A stretch of 64,000 nt of DNA from Streptomyces sp. NBC_01298 (GCF_035978755.1 NZ_CP108414.1:4216001-4280000), one strand, 5' to 3'. Positions 8,597-17,538 are shown, numbered from the stretch's first letter. Program-made: numbers and translations. The notes: generated by a model from the letters alone, not told the origin.

Positions 8597-11014
8597 TCAG
8601 GAGGAGACCGCCGCCGCCGGGTCGGCCTGCTGGCCCACCCGCTCGGCGGGCGCGCCCTCGCCCTCCCCGTCGTCGCCCACCGCGATGCCGCGGCGCTTGG
8701 AGACGTACACCGCGCCGACGATGACGCCGATCGCGAGGACCGCGACGATCGCCCGTACGGTCGGGCTGGCGTCCGCGCCGTAGCTGAACTGCACGATCGC
8801 GGGGGCGATCAGCAGTGCCACCAGGTTCATGACCTTGAGCAGCGGGTTGATGGCGGGACCGGCGGTGTCCTTGAACGGGTCGCCGACGGTGTCGCCGATG
8901 ACGACCGCCTCGTGCGCCGCGCTGCCCTTGCCGCCGTGGTGCCCGTCCTCGACGAGCTTCTTCGCGTTGTCCCACGCGCCACCGGAGTTGGCGAGGAAGA
9001 CCGCCATCAGGGTGCCGGTGCCGATCGCGCCGGCGAGGAAGGAACCGAGCGCTCCGACGCCGAGCGTGAACCCGACCGCGATCGGGGTGAGGACGGCGAG
9101 CAGCCCGGGCGTGGCGAGTTCGCGCAGCGCGTCCTTCGTGCAGATGTCCACGACGCGCCCGTACTCGGGCTTCTCGGTGTAGTCCATGATCCCGGGGTGC
9201 TCCCGGAACTGCCGGCGCACCTCGTAGACCACCGCGCCCGCCGAGCGGGACACGGCGTTGATGGCGAGGCCGGAGAACAGGAACACGACGGCCGCGCCCA
9301 GGATCAGCCCGACCAGGTTGTTGGGCTGCGCGATGTCGAGGCTGAGGTTCATCTCGCTGCCGGCCTTGACGCCGACTTCCTTGACCGCGTTCGCGATGGC
9401 GTCGTTGTACGAGCCGAAGAGCGCGGCCGCGGCGAGTACGGCCGTGGCGATGGCGATGCCCTTGGTGATGGCCTTGGTGGTGTTGCCCACCGCGTCCAGG
9501 TCGGTCAGCACCTGCGCGCCGGCGCCCTCGACGTCCCCGGACATCTCCGCGATGCCCTGGGCGTTGTCGGAGACCGGACCGAAGGTGTCCATGGCAACGA
9601 TGACGCCGACCGTGGTGAGCAGACCGGTGCCGGCCAGCGCCACGGCGAAGAGCGCCAGCATGATCGAGGTGCCGCCGAGCAGGAACGCCCCGTACACGCC
9701 GAGCCCGATGAGCAGCGCCGTGTACACGGCGGACTCCAGGCCGACGGAGATGCCGGCGAGCACGACCGTCGCGGCGCCCGTCAGGGAGGACTTGCCGATG
9801 TCCCGGACGGGACGGCGGTTGGTCTCGGTGAAGTAGCCGGTGAGCTGCTGGATCAGGGCCGCGAGCACGATGCCGATGGCGACGGCGACGAGCGCCAGGA
9901 TCCGCGGGTCGCCGGAGTGACCGGAGATCGCGGCGTCGTCGACGCCGACGAGCTCCTTGTAGGTGCCCGGCAGGTACGCGTAGACGGCGATCGCGACGAG
10001 GACCATCGAGATGGCGGCGGAGATGAAGAAGCCGCGGTTGATGGCGGTCATTCCGCTGCGGTCGGTCCGGCGCGGGGAGACCGCGAAGATGCCGATCATG
10101 GCGGTGACGACCCCGATGGCGGGGACGATCAGCGGGAAGGCCAGGCCCAGGTCGCCGAAGGCGGCCTTGCCGAGGATGAGGGCCGCCACGAGGGTGACGG
10201 CGTACGACTCGAAGAGGTCGGCGGCCATTCCCGCGCAGTCTCCGACGTTGTCGCCCACATTGTCGGCGATGGTCGCGGCATTGCGCGGGTCGTCCTCCGG
10301 AATGCCCTGCTCGACCTTGCCGACCAGGTCGGCGCCGACGTCGGCGGCCTTGGTGAAGATGCCGCCTCCGACACGCATGAACATCGCGATGAGCGCGGCA
10401 CCGAGGCCGAAGCCCTCCAGGACCTTGGGCGCGTCGGCGGCGTAGACGAGCACGACGCAGGACGCGCCGAGCAGGCCGAGGCCGACGGTGAACATGCCCA
10501 CCACGCCGCCGGTGCGGAACGCGATCCGCATGGCCTTGTGGGAGACCTCGGTGAGGTCCTTGGCCGGCTCGCCCTCGGCGGGGGTGGCCTCGCGGGCGGC
10601 GGCGGCGACGCGGACGTTGGCACGGACCGCGAGGCGCATGCCGATGTAGCCGGTGGCGGCCGAGAAGACGGCGCCGACGAGGAAGAAGGCGGAACGTCCG
10701 GACCGCTGCGTCCAGTCGTCGGCGGGGAGCAGGAAGAGCAGGAAGAACACGACGACGGCGAAGACGCCGAGCGTGCGGAGCTGCCGGCCAAGGTAGGCGT
10801 TGGCGCCCTCCTGGACGGCGGCGGCGATCTCCTTCATGGAGTCGGTTCCCTCGTCGGCGGCAAGGACCTGGCGGACCAGGATCTGCGCGACGACGAGCGC
10901 GGCGATGGCCACGGCCGCAATGACGATCACGATGAGCCGATTGTCATCCGTGAGTACTGCGGATGCCAGGTCTGTGGTGCGACCCGGCGCGATAGGGGTA
11001 AAGAGCCCCGTCAT
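8597..11014 (-). CDS. hppA: Membrane-bound proton-translocating pyrophosphatase
   Basis: An 805-aa integral membrane enzyme that couples hydrolysis of PPi to H+ export. The start ATG 11014 has a near-perfect AAGGAGGACGA site. About 16 membrane helices alternate with the conserved substrate loops: DVGADLVGKVE, the Asp-rich NVGDNVGDCAGMAADLFESY loop, and the C-terminal SGGAWDNAKK and GDTVGDPFKDTAGP motifs. The potassium-dependence motif reads GNTTKA with Lys514, which marks the K+-independent class; K+-dependent enzymes have Ala here. It stands alone between terminators. Streptomyces enzymes of this type are known proton pumps, so direction and ion are well supported by family. Confidence 0.96.
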   Translation of the reverse strand: MTGLFTPIAPGRTTDLASAVLTDDNRLIVIVIAAVAIAALVVAQILVRQVLAADEGTDSMKEIAAAVQEGANAYLGRQLRTLGVFAVVVFFLLFLLPADDWTQRSGRSAFFLVGAVFSAATGYIGMRLAVRANVRVAAAAREATPAEGEPAKDLTEVSHKAMRIAFRTGGVVGMFTVGLGLLGASCVVLVYAADAPKVLEGFGLGAALIAMFMRVGGGIFTKAADVGADLVGKVEQGIPEDDPRNAATIADNVGDNVGDCAGMAADLFESYAVTLVAALILGKAAFGDLGLAFPLIVPAIGVVTAMIGIFAVSPRRTDRSGMTAINRGFFISAAISMVLVAIAVYAYLPGTYKELVGVDDAAISGHSGDPRILALVAVAIGIVLAALIQQLTGYFTETNRRPVRDIGKSSLTGAATVVLAGISVGLESAVYTALLIGLGVYGAFLLGGTSIMLALFAVALAGTGLLTTVGVIVAMDTFGPVSDNAQGIAEMSGDVEGAGAQVLTDLDAVGNTTKAITKGIAIATAVLAAAALFGSYNDAIANAVKEVGVKAGSEMNLSLDIAQPNNLVGLILGAAVVFLFSGLAINAVSRSAGAVVYEVRRQFREHPGIMDYTEKPEYGRVVDICTKDALRELATPGLLAVLTPIAVGFTLGVGALGSFLAGAIGTGTLMAVFLANSGGAWDNAKKLVEDGHHGGKGSAAHEAVVIGDTVGDPFKDTAGPAINPLLKVMNLVALLIAPAIVQFSYGADASPTVRAIVAVLAIGVIVGAVYVSKRRGIAVGDDGEGEGAPAERVGQQADPAAAVSS

Positions 11015-11052
11015 TCGTCCTCCTTGACGTGATGAGCTCAAGATGTGGACGG

Positions 11053-11058
11053 ATTGTA
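11053..11058 (-). promoter_or_regulatory. Possible -10 (TACAAT) for hppA
   Basis: TACAAT on the minus strand, 38 bases before the ATG. No good -35 lies 16-18 bases upstream (TGTTTT at 17 bp). Confidence 0.3.
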
Positions 11059-11179
11059 GGGAGCGCGACCCGATCAAAACAGTACGCAGGAAACGGAATT
11101 GGCCCGCACTTGCCCCTCACCAATAGATCTGGTCACTCCATTACCCTCGAAAGCGGTAACGGGGCAAAAGCATTGACGC

Positions 11180-11194
11180 TTGATCAGCGATCAA
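11180..11194. promoter_or_regulatory. TTGATC-AGC-GATCAA palindrome upstream of hppA
   Basis: Perfect 6-3-6 inverted repeat in the AT-richer 11030-11290 stretch, 165 bases before the hppA start. It could be an operator; the protein is unknown. Confidence 0.35.
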
Positions 11195-11562
11195 TAAACC
11201 CGGCGGGGAACGATCACGGAATGGATCTAGGGCCATCCGAAAGGCCCTGCTCGGCAGGGCAATGAATAAGATCAGAAGATACGTCGGCACGCGCGGCGAA
11301 ACATCATCGGCGCCCGCCCCGGGGCCCCTCCGACGCCTTACCGGCACCCGCCCGGTCCCCCGTCGCCAGACGACGGGCCTCCGGGAACGCCCCGCGTCAG
11401 AGCCCGATCGGGGCACGAAACCGACGGGGAAGCGGCAAACCAAAGGGGCGGGACGAGAACCCGCCGGGCCCCACGAGAACCCGCCAGCCCCCTCCAGGGC
11501 AGCACGAAGCCCCTGGGGTGACGCGGGCCCGGGGGGCGCCGCAGCCCAGGGCAGCACGAAAA
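11195..11562. other. Intergenic region between hppA and the anti-sigma gene
   Basis: It holds a small GCCCTGC-TCG-GCAGGGC hairpin at 11244-11260 and, from about 11480, repeated GGGCAGCACGAA phrases leading into the downstream terminator. No credible gene is visible. Confidence 0.5.
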
Positions 11563-11594
11563 CCCGCCGGGCGGCCCGAAGGCGACCCGGCGGG
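11563..11594 (-). terminator. Terminator of the bldG operon
   Basis: A 9-bp CCCGCCGGG/CCCGGCGGG stem, followed on the minus strand by TTTT. It lies 37 bases after the stop codon of the anti-sigma gene. Confidence 0.65.
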
Positions 11595-11630
11595 CACGAA
11601 GCGTGTGCGCAGCCGACCAGGGCAGCCCGA

Positions 11631-12071
11631 CTACGGAAGCTCGGAGGTCCCCGAGACGGGCCAGCTCATCCGGATGGTCCCGCCGGCTTCCCCGCTGATG
11701 ACGTCGACGTCGTCGACCAGGCCGCTGATCACGGCCAGGCCCATCTCGTCCTCGCCCTCGGCGTCGGGGTCCAGGACGGCGTCGATTCCGGACACGGCGG
11801 CGGCAGAACCGCCGGCCGGCCCGGGCACTTCGTCGCTGACCTCGATGGAGAACACCTTCTCCTCCTCGGTCAGCACCACCCGGACGGGCGCGGTGAGTCC
11901 GTTGGTGCGATGCAGTCCGACGGCACGCGAACAGGCCTCGCCCACGGCGAGGCGGACCTCGTCGAGGACGGCTTCCTCCACACCGGCCCGCCGCGCCACG
12001 GCGGCCGCGACCAGGCGGGCCGTCCGGACGTGTTCGGGCTGGGCGCTGAAGCGCAGTTCAACGGTGGCCAT
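11631..12071 (-). CDS. Anti-sigma factor (HATPase-like), BldG partner
   Basis: A 146-aa protein with the fold of SpoIIAB/RsbW-type anti-sigma kinases, located directly downstream of bldG as SCO3548 is in S. coelicolor. ATG 12071 has GAGGGGGAC upstream. The N-box region reads AVGEACSRAV, so the Mg-binding Asn usual in this box is Arg. The region EDEMGLAVISGLVDDVDV corresponds to the G-box and following helix. BldG and its partner are cotranscribed in S. coelicolor, and the partner binds BldG. Which sigma factor is held is not visible. The missing Asn raises the question of whether it still has kinase activity. Confidence 0.85.
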   Translation of the reverse strand: MATVELRFSAQPEHVRTARLVAAAVARRAGVEEAVLDEVRLAVGEACSRAVGLHRTNGLTAPVRVVLTEEEKVFSIEVSDEVPGPAGGSAAAVSGIDAVLDPDAEGEDEMGLAVISGLVDDVDVISGEAGGTIRMSWPVSGTSELP

Positions 12072-12172
12072 GCGCGTCCCCCTCGGACTACGGGCGTGCC
12101 TTACCGGGGCCCGGACCGCTTGTGGCCCGGTACCCCTCGCTCCATCTTCGGCCGTTTCGCCGCCGAGCGCCG

Positions 12173-12514
12173 TCAGTCGGTGGCGTTGACGGCGTCTTCC
12201 ACCGAGTTGTGGATCGGAAACACCTTGGTCAGACCGGTGATTCGGAAGATCTTCAGGATGCGCTCCTGGTTGCAGACCAGACGCAGCGAGCCCTCGTGCG
12301 CGCGGACGCGCTTGAGGCCTCCCACGAGCACACCAAGCCCGGTGGAGTCGAGGAAGTCCACTCGCTCCATGTCGACAACCAGGTGGTAGCTGCCGTCGTT
12401 CACCAACTCGACCAACTGCTCGCGCAGCTTGGGCGCGGTATACACATCAATCTCGCCACCGACCTCCACGACCGTACGGTCGCCGACAGTGCGAGTCGAC
12501 AGGGACAGGTCCAC
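12173..12514 (-). CDS. bldG: Anti-sigma factor antagonist BldG
   Basis: A 113-aa STAS-domain anti-anti-sigma factor needed for aerial hyphae and antibiotic production in S. coelicolor. The whole sequence agrees with BldG as I remember it, including the phosphorylated serine in FLDSTGLG, here Ser57. The start is GTG 12514 after GGAGG at a 4-base spacing. The anti-sigma gene follows after 101 bases without a terminator, so the two form an operon. Phosphorylation of Ser57 controls release of the partner anti-sigma factor. The promoter must lie in the 162 bases shared with the divergent helicase gene. Confidence 0.97.
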   Translation of the reverse strand: MDLSLSTRTVGDRTVVEVGGEIDVYTAPKLREQLVELVNDGSYHLVVDMERVDFLDSTGLGVLVGGLKRVRAHEGSLRLVCNQERILKIFRITGLTKVFPIHNSVEDAVNATD

Positions 12515-12676
12515 GGATCCTCCAGCACCTTGCTATCGAGCGGCGCCCCCCAGGGGCCTCCCCACCCGGAGGTGGACGAGGGATTGGCTGCCGCGATGGC
12601 ATTCAATCACTTACCGGCAGGCGCGCACGACGCCTTCGGACCATTGTCCCGCACGCCGGTGACACACTCGGTTCCA

Positions 12677-15067
12677 ATGGCCAACACTCACCGTCCCGGG
12701 CCGCCCACGGCACCCGAGGACGTCAGACCCACCCCCGGCACGGTCCTGGACCGGCTGTCACGGGGGCCTTCCCGGGCTGCGCGCATCACCCATACGGAGC
12801 ACTTGCCCCCTCGGGAGGGTCGTCATGCGGTCTGGCCCGATCGCATCCGAACTGATGTCGTAGCCGCGATTGCGGCCGCCGGGATCGACCATCCGTGGGA
12901 ACACCAGGCCGCGGCGGCCGAGCACGCCCTCGACGGGGAGTCCGTGGTCGTCGCCACGGGCATCGCCTCGGGCAAGTCGCTGGCCTACCTCGCGCCCGTG
13001 CTCTCCGCCCTCGCCGAAGGGGCCGAGGCGGCCAACGGCCGGGGCGCGACCGCCCTGTACCTGGCCCCGACCAAGGCCCTGGCCGCCGACCAGCGCCGCG
13101 CCGTACGGGAACTGGCCGGCCCCCTCGGCAACGCCGTCCGGCCCGCGGTCTACGACGGGGACACCCCCTTCGAGGAGCGCGAGTGGGTGCGCCAGTACGC
13201 CAACTACGTCCTCACCAATCCCGACATGCTGCACCGCGGGATCCTCCCGGCCCACCCGCGCTGGTCCTCCTTCCTGCGGGCCCTGCGCTACGTGGTCATC
13301 GACGAGTGCCACACCTACCGGGGCGTATTCGGCTCCCACGTCGCCCAGGTCCTGCGGCGGCTGCGCCGGCTGTGTGCCCGCTACGGCTCCGATCCCGTGT
13401 TCCTGCTGGCCTCCGCCACCGCGAGCGACCCGGCGACCGCCGCGTCCCGCCTGACCGGCCTGCCGGTGGTGGAGGTCTCCGACGACGCCTCCCCGCGCGG
13501 CGAGGTCGTCTTCGCCCTGTGGGAGCCGCCCCTGACCGACCTCAAGGGCGAGCGGGGCGCGCCCGTACGCCGCACGGCCACCGCCGAGACCGCCGATCTC
13601 CTCACCGACCTGGTCGTGCAGGGCGTCCGCACGGTCGCCTTCGTCCGCTCCCGGCGCGGCGCGGAGCTGATCGCGGTGATCGCCCAGGAGAAGCTCGCCG
13701 CCGTGGACCGCTCGCTGCCCCGGCGGGTCGCGGCCTACCGCGGCGGCTACCTGCCCGAGGAGCGCCGGGCCCTGGAGCGGGCCCTGCACTCCGGCGACCT
13801 GCTCGGCCTGGCCGCGACGACCGCCCTGGAGCTGGGCGTGGACGTCTCCGGCCTGGACGCCGTCCTGATCACCGGCTACCCGGGCACCCGCGCCTCCCTA
13901 TGGCAGCAGGCCGGCCGTGCCGGGCGCTCGGGCCAGGGCGCACTGGCCGTCCTGATCGCCCGGGACGACCCGCTGGACACCTACCTGGTCCACCACCCCG
14001 AGGCCCTCTTCCGGCAGCCGGTGGAGGCCACGGTCCTGGACCCCGACAACCCGTACGTCCTGGCTCCGCACCTGTGCGCGGCGGCGGCGGAGCTGCCGCT
14101 GACGGAGCCCGACCTCGACCTCTTCGGCCCGGCCGCGCGCGACCTCCTCCCCCAGCTCGAAGCGGCGAAGCTGCTGCGCCGCCGGGCCACGGCCTGGCAC
14201 TGGACCCGCCGGGAACGGGCCTCGGACCTCACCGACATCCGGGGCGGCGGCGGACGCCCGGTCCAGATCGTCGAGGCCGCCACGGGCCGACTGCTGGGCA
14301 CGGTCGACGAGGAGGCCTCCCACACCGCCGTCCACGACGGGGCGGTCCACCTCCACCAGGGCCGCACGTACCTCGTGAAGCACCTGGACCTGGAGGATTC
14401 CGTGGCGCTGGTCGAGGAGGCGAACCCGCCGTTCTCCACGACGGCCCGCGACACGACCGCCATCTCCGTCCTGGAGACCGAGACGGAGATCCCCTGGGGC
14501 CGCGGCAGGCTCTGCTTCGGCTCGGTGGAGGTCACCAACCAGGTGGTCTCCTACCTGCGCCGCAAACTGATCACCGGCGAGGTGCTCGGCGAAGCCAAAC
14601 TGGACCTGCCGCCCCGCACCCTGCGCACCCGGGCCGTCTGGTGGACGGTCACGGAGGACCAGCTCGACGAGGCCAGGATCAACCCGGAGATCCTCGGTGG
14701 CGCCCTGCACGCCGCCGAGCACGCCTCCATCGGCCTGCTCCCGCTCTTCGCCACCTGCGACCGCTGGGACATCGGCGGGGTCTCCGTCCCGCTGCATCCC
14801 GACACCCTCCTCCCGACGGTCTTCGTCTACGACGGCCACCCGGGCGGCGCCGGCTTCGCCGAGCGTGCCTTCCACACGGCCCGCGCCTGGCTGACGGCGA
14901 CCCGTGACGCCATCGCCGCCTGCGAGTGCGAGGCCGGCTGCCCCTCGTGCATCCAGTCCCCCAAGTGCGGCAACGGCAACGACCCCCTGCACAAGCGCGG
15001 CGCCGTCCGGCTCCTCACCCACCTCCTCTCGGAATCCCCGCCCGCGGACCCACCGGCGACCCCCTGA
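12677..15067 (+). CDS. DEAD/DEAH-box helicase with C-terminal DUF1998 (MrfA/YprA-like)
   Basis: A 796-aa superfamily 2 helicase. Motif I is ATGIASGKS, motif II DECH, motif III SATAS, and motif VI appears as QQAGRAGR. A four-cysteine DUF1998 end (CECEAGCPSCIQSPKC) binds a metal in B. subtilis MrfA, which acts in mitomycin-damage repair. I chose ATG 12677 because upstream in-frame codons from ATG 12596 have poor GC at third positions and include a TTA at 12611-12613. The longer start would make translation depend on the bldA tRNA. It is divergent from bldG and adjacent to the Tad operon, the arrangement behind the 'helicase/secretion neighborhood' name. Confidence 0.92.
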   Translation: MANTHRPGPPTAPEDVRPTPGTVLDRLSRGPSRAARITHTEHLPPREGRHAVWPDRIRTDVVAAIAAAGIDHPWEHQAAAAEHALDGESVVVATGIASGKSLAYLAPVLSALAEGAEAANGRGATALYLAPTKALAADQRRAVRELAGPLGNAVRPAVYDGDTPFEEREWVRQYANYVLTNPDMLHRGILPAHPRWSSFLRALRYVVIDECHTYRGVFGSHVAQVLRRLRRLCARYGSDPVFLLASATASDPATAASRLTGLPVVEVSDDASPRGEVVFALWEPPLTDLKGERGAPVRRTATAETADLLTDLVVQGVRTVAFVRSRRGAELIAVIAQEKLAAVDRSLPRRVAAYRGGYLPEERRALERALHSGDLLGLAATTALELGVDVSGLDAVLITGYPGTRASLWQQAGRAGRSGQGALAVLIARDDPLDTYLVHHPEALFRQPVEATVLDPDNPYVLAPHLCAAAAELPLTEPDLDLFGPAARDLLPQLEAAKLLRRRATAWHWTRRERASDLTDIRGGGGRPVQIVEAATGRLLGTVDEEASHTAVHDGAVHLHQGRTYLVKHLDLEDSVALVEEANPPFSTTARDTTAISVLETETEIPWGRGRLCFGSVEVTNQVVSYLRRKLITGEVLGEAKLDLPPRTLRTRAVWWTVTEDQLDEARINPEILGGALHAAEHASIGLLPLFATCDRWDIGGVSVPLHPDTLLPTVFVYDGHPGGAGFAERAFHTARAWLTATRDAIAACECEAGCPSCIQSPKCGNGNDPLHKRGAVRLLTHLLSESPPADPPATP

Positions 15068-15561
15068 ACCCCGACGTGCCGACGGGTGGGAACTCGGGCC
15101 GCACGGGCCGGTCAGCGATTGGCTGAATATCGCCCCTGGCACCCCCCAAACCGGAACACCCGCCCGAAGGCTCGACCCGCCGTCGCAGCCGCCTCCCAGC
15201 CCCCTCTCAGCCCCGTCCCGGCCCCCTCACGCCCCGTCCCGGCGGCGCCCGGGCACTCGTCGGCCCGCACCGGCCCCCCTCGATGCCCCCGGGCGGGGGG
15301 CGGGCACCGCGGCCCTCCCACACGGGAGCGGCCACGCTCGCGCCCTTCCGGAGGACCCGGCCCCTTCCAGCAGCCCCGTCCCCGGACGGGAACCCAGCCC
15401 CTTCCGGGGAGCCCGGCCTACCCGTCCCCTTCCAGCAGCCACGTCCCCGTCCGGGGAGCCCAGGCCCCGTCCGGGGAGCCCAGGCCCCGTCAGGGGAGCC
15501 CAGCCCCGGCCAGCCCCAGCGGACCGGCTCCGTAGGACGGACCCGGGCTGTACGGAAGCCC
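15068..15561. other. Convergent intergenic region rich in repeats
   Basis: Nearly 500 bases between the helicase and the Tad operon end. The phrase CCCCTTCCAGCAGCC occurs twice (about 15362 and 15427) and is followed by the 20-bp tandem repeat listed separately. No coding signal is visible. Confidence 0.5.
15451..15510. repeat. 20-bp tandem repeat, three copies
   Basis: Unit CCGGGGAGCCCAGGCCCCGT: two identical copies at 15451-15470 and 15471-15490, and a degenerate third at 15491-15510. It lies between convergent genes. Confidence 0.85.
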
Positions 15562-15924
15562 TCATCGGGGCTCCACGGGCAGTGGCGGGCCCGCCCGCGA
15601 GCGCAGCCCGGGACGGAAGGGGCCCGTCGGGGCACGGGCGGTGATCTCCGCGATCTCTCCCGTCACCACGCACTCGGTGACCTGCGCGCCCTGCGCCACC
15701 GCCACCCGCACCGCCGTGGCGCAGGCGGCCTCCGGGCCGTGGGCCCAGCTCGCCGCCGCGGCGAGGACGGCCAGGTCGGCGGCAGCCGCGGCACGGTGCC
15801 GCGAGACCACCGCCTGCCCGAGCAGGAGCACCCCGCCGAACACCGCCACCAGCACGGTCACCACCACGACCGCCCACACCGTGGCCGACCCCCGGTCCCG
15901 ACCGTCCGCACGGGCCCCGGTCAC
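15562..15924 (-). CDS. TadE-like membrane protein of the helicase/secretion neighborhood (Rv3654c type)
   Basis: A 120-aa protein from GTG 15924. The start overlaps the preceding TadE stop as GTGA, so translation is coupled. A DRGSAT motif precedes one membrane helix (about residues 14-38), and a hydrophilic domain with two cysteines follows. This is the layout of TadE/TadG-like minor pilins: short cytoplasmic end, one helix, external domain. It is the last gene of the Tad operon and matches the position of Rv3654c in M. tuberculosis. A role in assembling or exporting a pilus-like structure is inferred from context. Confidence 0.75.
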   Translation of the reverse strand: MTGARADGRDRGSATVWAVVVVTVLVAVFGGVLLLGQAVVSRHRAAAAADLAVLAAAASWAHGPEAACATAVRVAVAQGAQVTECVVTGEIAEITARAPTGPFRPGLRSRAGPPLPVEPR

Positions 15925-16274
15925 GACGGCGGCCCCACGGTGTCCTCGGCCAGGGCAGCCGCCAGGGCGGTGAGCCGCACCGGCAGTGCGGCCGGGCCCG
16001 GGGCGGGCGCCGAGACGCGGACCCGCCACAGGTCGCCCGCCCGCGAGAGCTCCACCCGCGCCCCGGGCGGGGCCGCGGCCACGGCCGCCGCCACGGCCGC
16101 GTCCGCCGGCTCCGACCGGGCAGCCGCCCGGGCGCCGGCCCGAGCGGCGTCCACACACCGGATCTGTGCGGAGGCCGCCATCAGCGCCCACACCAGCAGT
16201 GCCGCGAACAGCACCAGCGCCGGAATCACCAAGGCCGTCTCCGCCGTCACGAATCCCCGGTCAGAACGGCGCAT
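15921..16274 (-). CDS. TadE family minor pilin-like protein
   Basis: A 117-aa protein from ATG 16274. The N-terminal segment RRSDRGFVTAETALVIPALV is the classic TadE pattern, with a Gly-Phe processing-like site followed by a Glu five residues into the helix. One membrane helix spans about residues 10-33, and the rest is an Ala/Val/Arg-rich external domain with a single cysteine. The gene overlaps the pilin-like gene before it by 14 bases and the next gene by four. TadE proteins are minor components of Tad pili; no prepilin peptidase gene is in this window. Confidence 0.82.
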   Translation of the reverse strand: MRRSDRGFVTAETALVIPALVLFAALLVWALMAASAQIRCVDAARAGARAAARSEPADAAVAAAVAAAPPGARVELSRAGDLWRVRVSAPAPGPAALPVRLTALAAALAEDTVGPPS

Positions 16275-16476
16275 CGAGTGCCTTCCCGATGGTCGACTGG
16301 AGTGCCGTCGAGACCAGTTCACTCGTCACCACCTTGTACAGAACGGCCGCGAACGCACACGCCGCGATCGTGCCCATGGCGTATTCGGACGTGGACATTC
16401 CCGCATCGCCCGCACGCCGCCTCAGTCCCGCCAGTCCCGTCAGTACCGCCCGCATCCGAAACCAGTTGATCGACAT
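16261..16476 (-). CDS. DUF4244 pilin-like peptide
   Basis: A 71-aa peptide from ATG 16476 with GGGAGG seven bases upstream. A basic leader of about 26 residues ends in AGDAGMSTSEYAMG. A hydrophobic helix (about residues 33-48) and a short polar tail follow. This resembles Flp pilins: charged leader, glycine before the processing site, Glu at position 5 and Tyr at 6 of the mature part. It is the likely major structural subunit of the locus. A 285-base repeat-rich gap separates it from the TadC gene upstream, a place where expression of the pilin could be adjusted separately. Confidence 0.78.
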   Translation of the reverse strand: MSINWFRMRAVLTGLAGLRRRAGDAGMSTSEYAMGTIAACAFAAVLYKVVTSELVSTALQSTIGKALDAPF

Positions 16477-16519
16477 GACAACCTCCCGTTGATTCAGCTT
16501 TTTGACGTGTTCTCAGATG

Positions 16520-16730
16520 GTCATTTCAGGTGGCACCCGCGGCTGATCATTCAGCCGGCCATTCAGCCGGTCCGGCCATTCAGGCGATCATTCGGCCGGT
16601 CGTTCAGCCGGCCATTCGCGCCGGCCTTTCAGCCACCCCTTCAGGCAGGCGCCCCTTCAGGCAGGCAGCCCTCCGGAGGGTTTCCGGATGACCTTTCAGG
16701 TGGCCCTCAGGTGGCCCTCAGACGGCCCTC
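16520..16730. repeat. Degenerate TTCAG-GCCGG array within the Tad operon
   Basis: About 13 imperfect units such as ATTCAGCCGGCC, TTCAGGCAGGC and TCAGGTGGCCC, irregularly spaced by 11-20 bases. It lies between the TadC stop (16762) and the pilin-like start (16476). No frame shows coding bias. Confidence 0.65.
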
Positions 16731-16761
16731 CCGTTGCCCCCGCCTGCCTCAACTGCCGCTC

Positions 16762-17538
16762 TCAGCGGCCGGAGAGGAGGCCGGAGGCCATCCCGATCAC
16801 CACCGGCGCCACCCCCAGCGCGAGGAAGGCGGGGAGGAAGCACAGGCCCACCGGCGCCGTGACGAGGACCGCCGCCCGCTGCGCCCGGGCCCCCGCCCGG
16901 CGCGCGCGGTCGGCCCGGAGGGTCGACGCGAGCCGGGAGACGGGTTCCGCGGCGGGCGCACCCGTACGCGCGGAGCGCTCCAGGCATTCGGCCAGGGCGC
17001 GGGCTCCCGGTATCTCCGCCAACCTCCCCCACGCGGCGCCCGGTTCGCCGCCGAGCCGCAGCTCCGCCCCGGCCATCGCCAGCCGGTCGCCCACCGGGCC
17101 GCCCAGCGACTCCCCCACCGCCTCGGCTGCGTCCACCGGACCGGCTCCGGCTGCCAGACAGGCGGCCAACAGGTCGGCGGCGAAAGGGAGCTGGCGCTCG
17201 GCCTCCCCGGGGTCCACCCCTGCGGCCGGCCGTCGCCGCACGAGCCACCCACGGACCGCGAACCCCGCCGCGCAGCCGGCCGCCACGCCCGCGAGCCCGC
17301 CGATCAGTACCCAGGCCACCACCAGCGCTCCGGCCGGCCCGGCCCAGGCCGCCGGGGCCGCCCGCAGCCGTGGCCCGGGCACCGGTCGCCTGCGCGCCGT
17401 CCCCACCCCGAGCAGGCGGGCGAGTCGGCGCCGGGACGCCCGCGCCCTGATGCGGGCGGCCACCAGCGACCCCGCGCTCAGCGCCGCCGCCGCGAGGCAC
17501 AGGGCCGTCCCCAGCCTGTGGATGGCGAAGCCGTCCAT
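16762..17538 (-). CDS. TadC-like inner-membrane platform protein (T2SSF domain)
   Basis: A 258-aa protein from ATG 17538, whose first base is shared with the stop of the TadB gene (TGATG), so the two are coupled. It has an N-terminal helix, a second helix near residues 65-90, and a T2SSF-type helical domain (ERQLPFAADLLAACLAAGAGP to the end). It finishes with two membrane helices (VLVTAPVGLCFLPAFLALGV and following). TadB and TadC form the membrane platform that the TadA ATPase drives. It is shorter than proteobacterial TadC, like other actinobacterial versions. Confidence 0.8.
   Translation of the reverse strand: MDGFAIHRLGTALCLAAAALSAGSLVAARIRARASRRRLARLLGVGTARRRPVPGPRLRAAPAAWAGPAGALVVAWVLIGGLAGVAAGCAAGFAVRGWLVRRRPAAGVDPGEAERQLPFAADLLAACLAAGAGPVDAAEAVGESLGGPVGDRLAMAGAELRLGGEPGAAWGRLAEIPGARALAECLERSARTGAPAAEPVSRLASTLRADRARRAGARAQRAAVLVTAPVGLCFLPAFLALGVAPVVIGMASGLLSGR

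Noticed and set aside
7562..11032. Very long open frame on the plus strand opposite hppA
   Set aside because: Antisense shadow of hppA caused by high GC. Its translation is Gly/Asp/Arg-rich with no domain, while the minus strand holds a full pyrophosphatase.
16520..16730. CRISPR-like array
   Set aside because: Units are short and degenerate, and spacing is irregular with no conserved spacer length; no cas genes.
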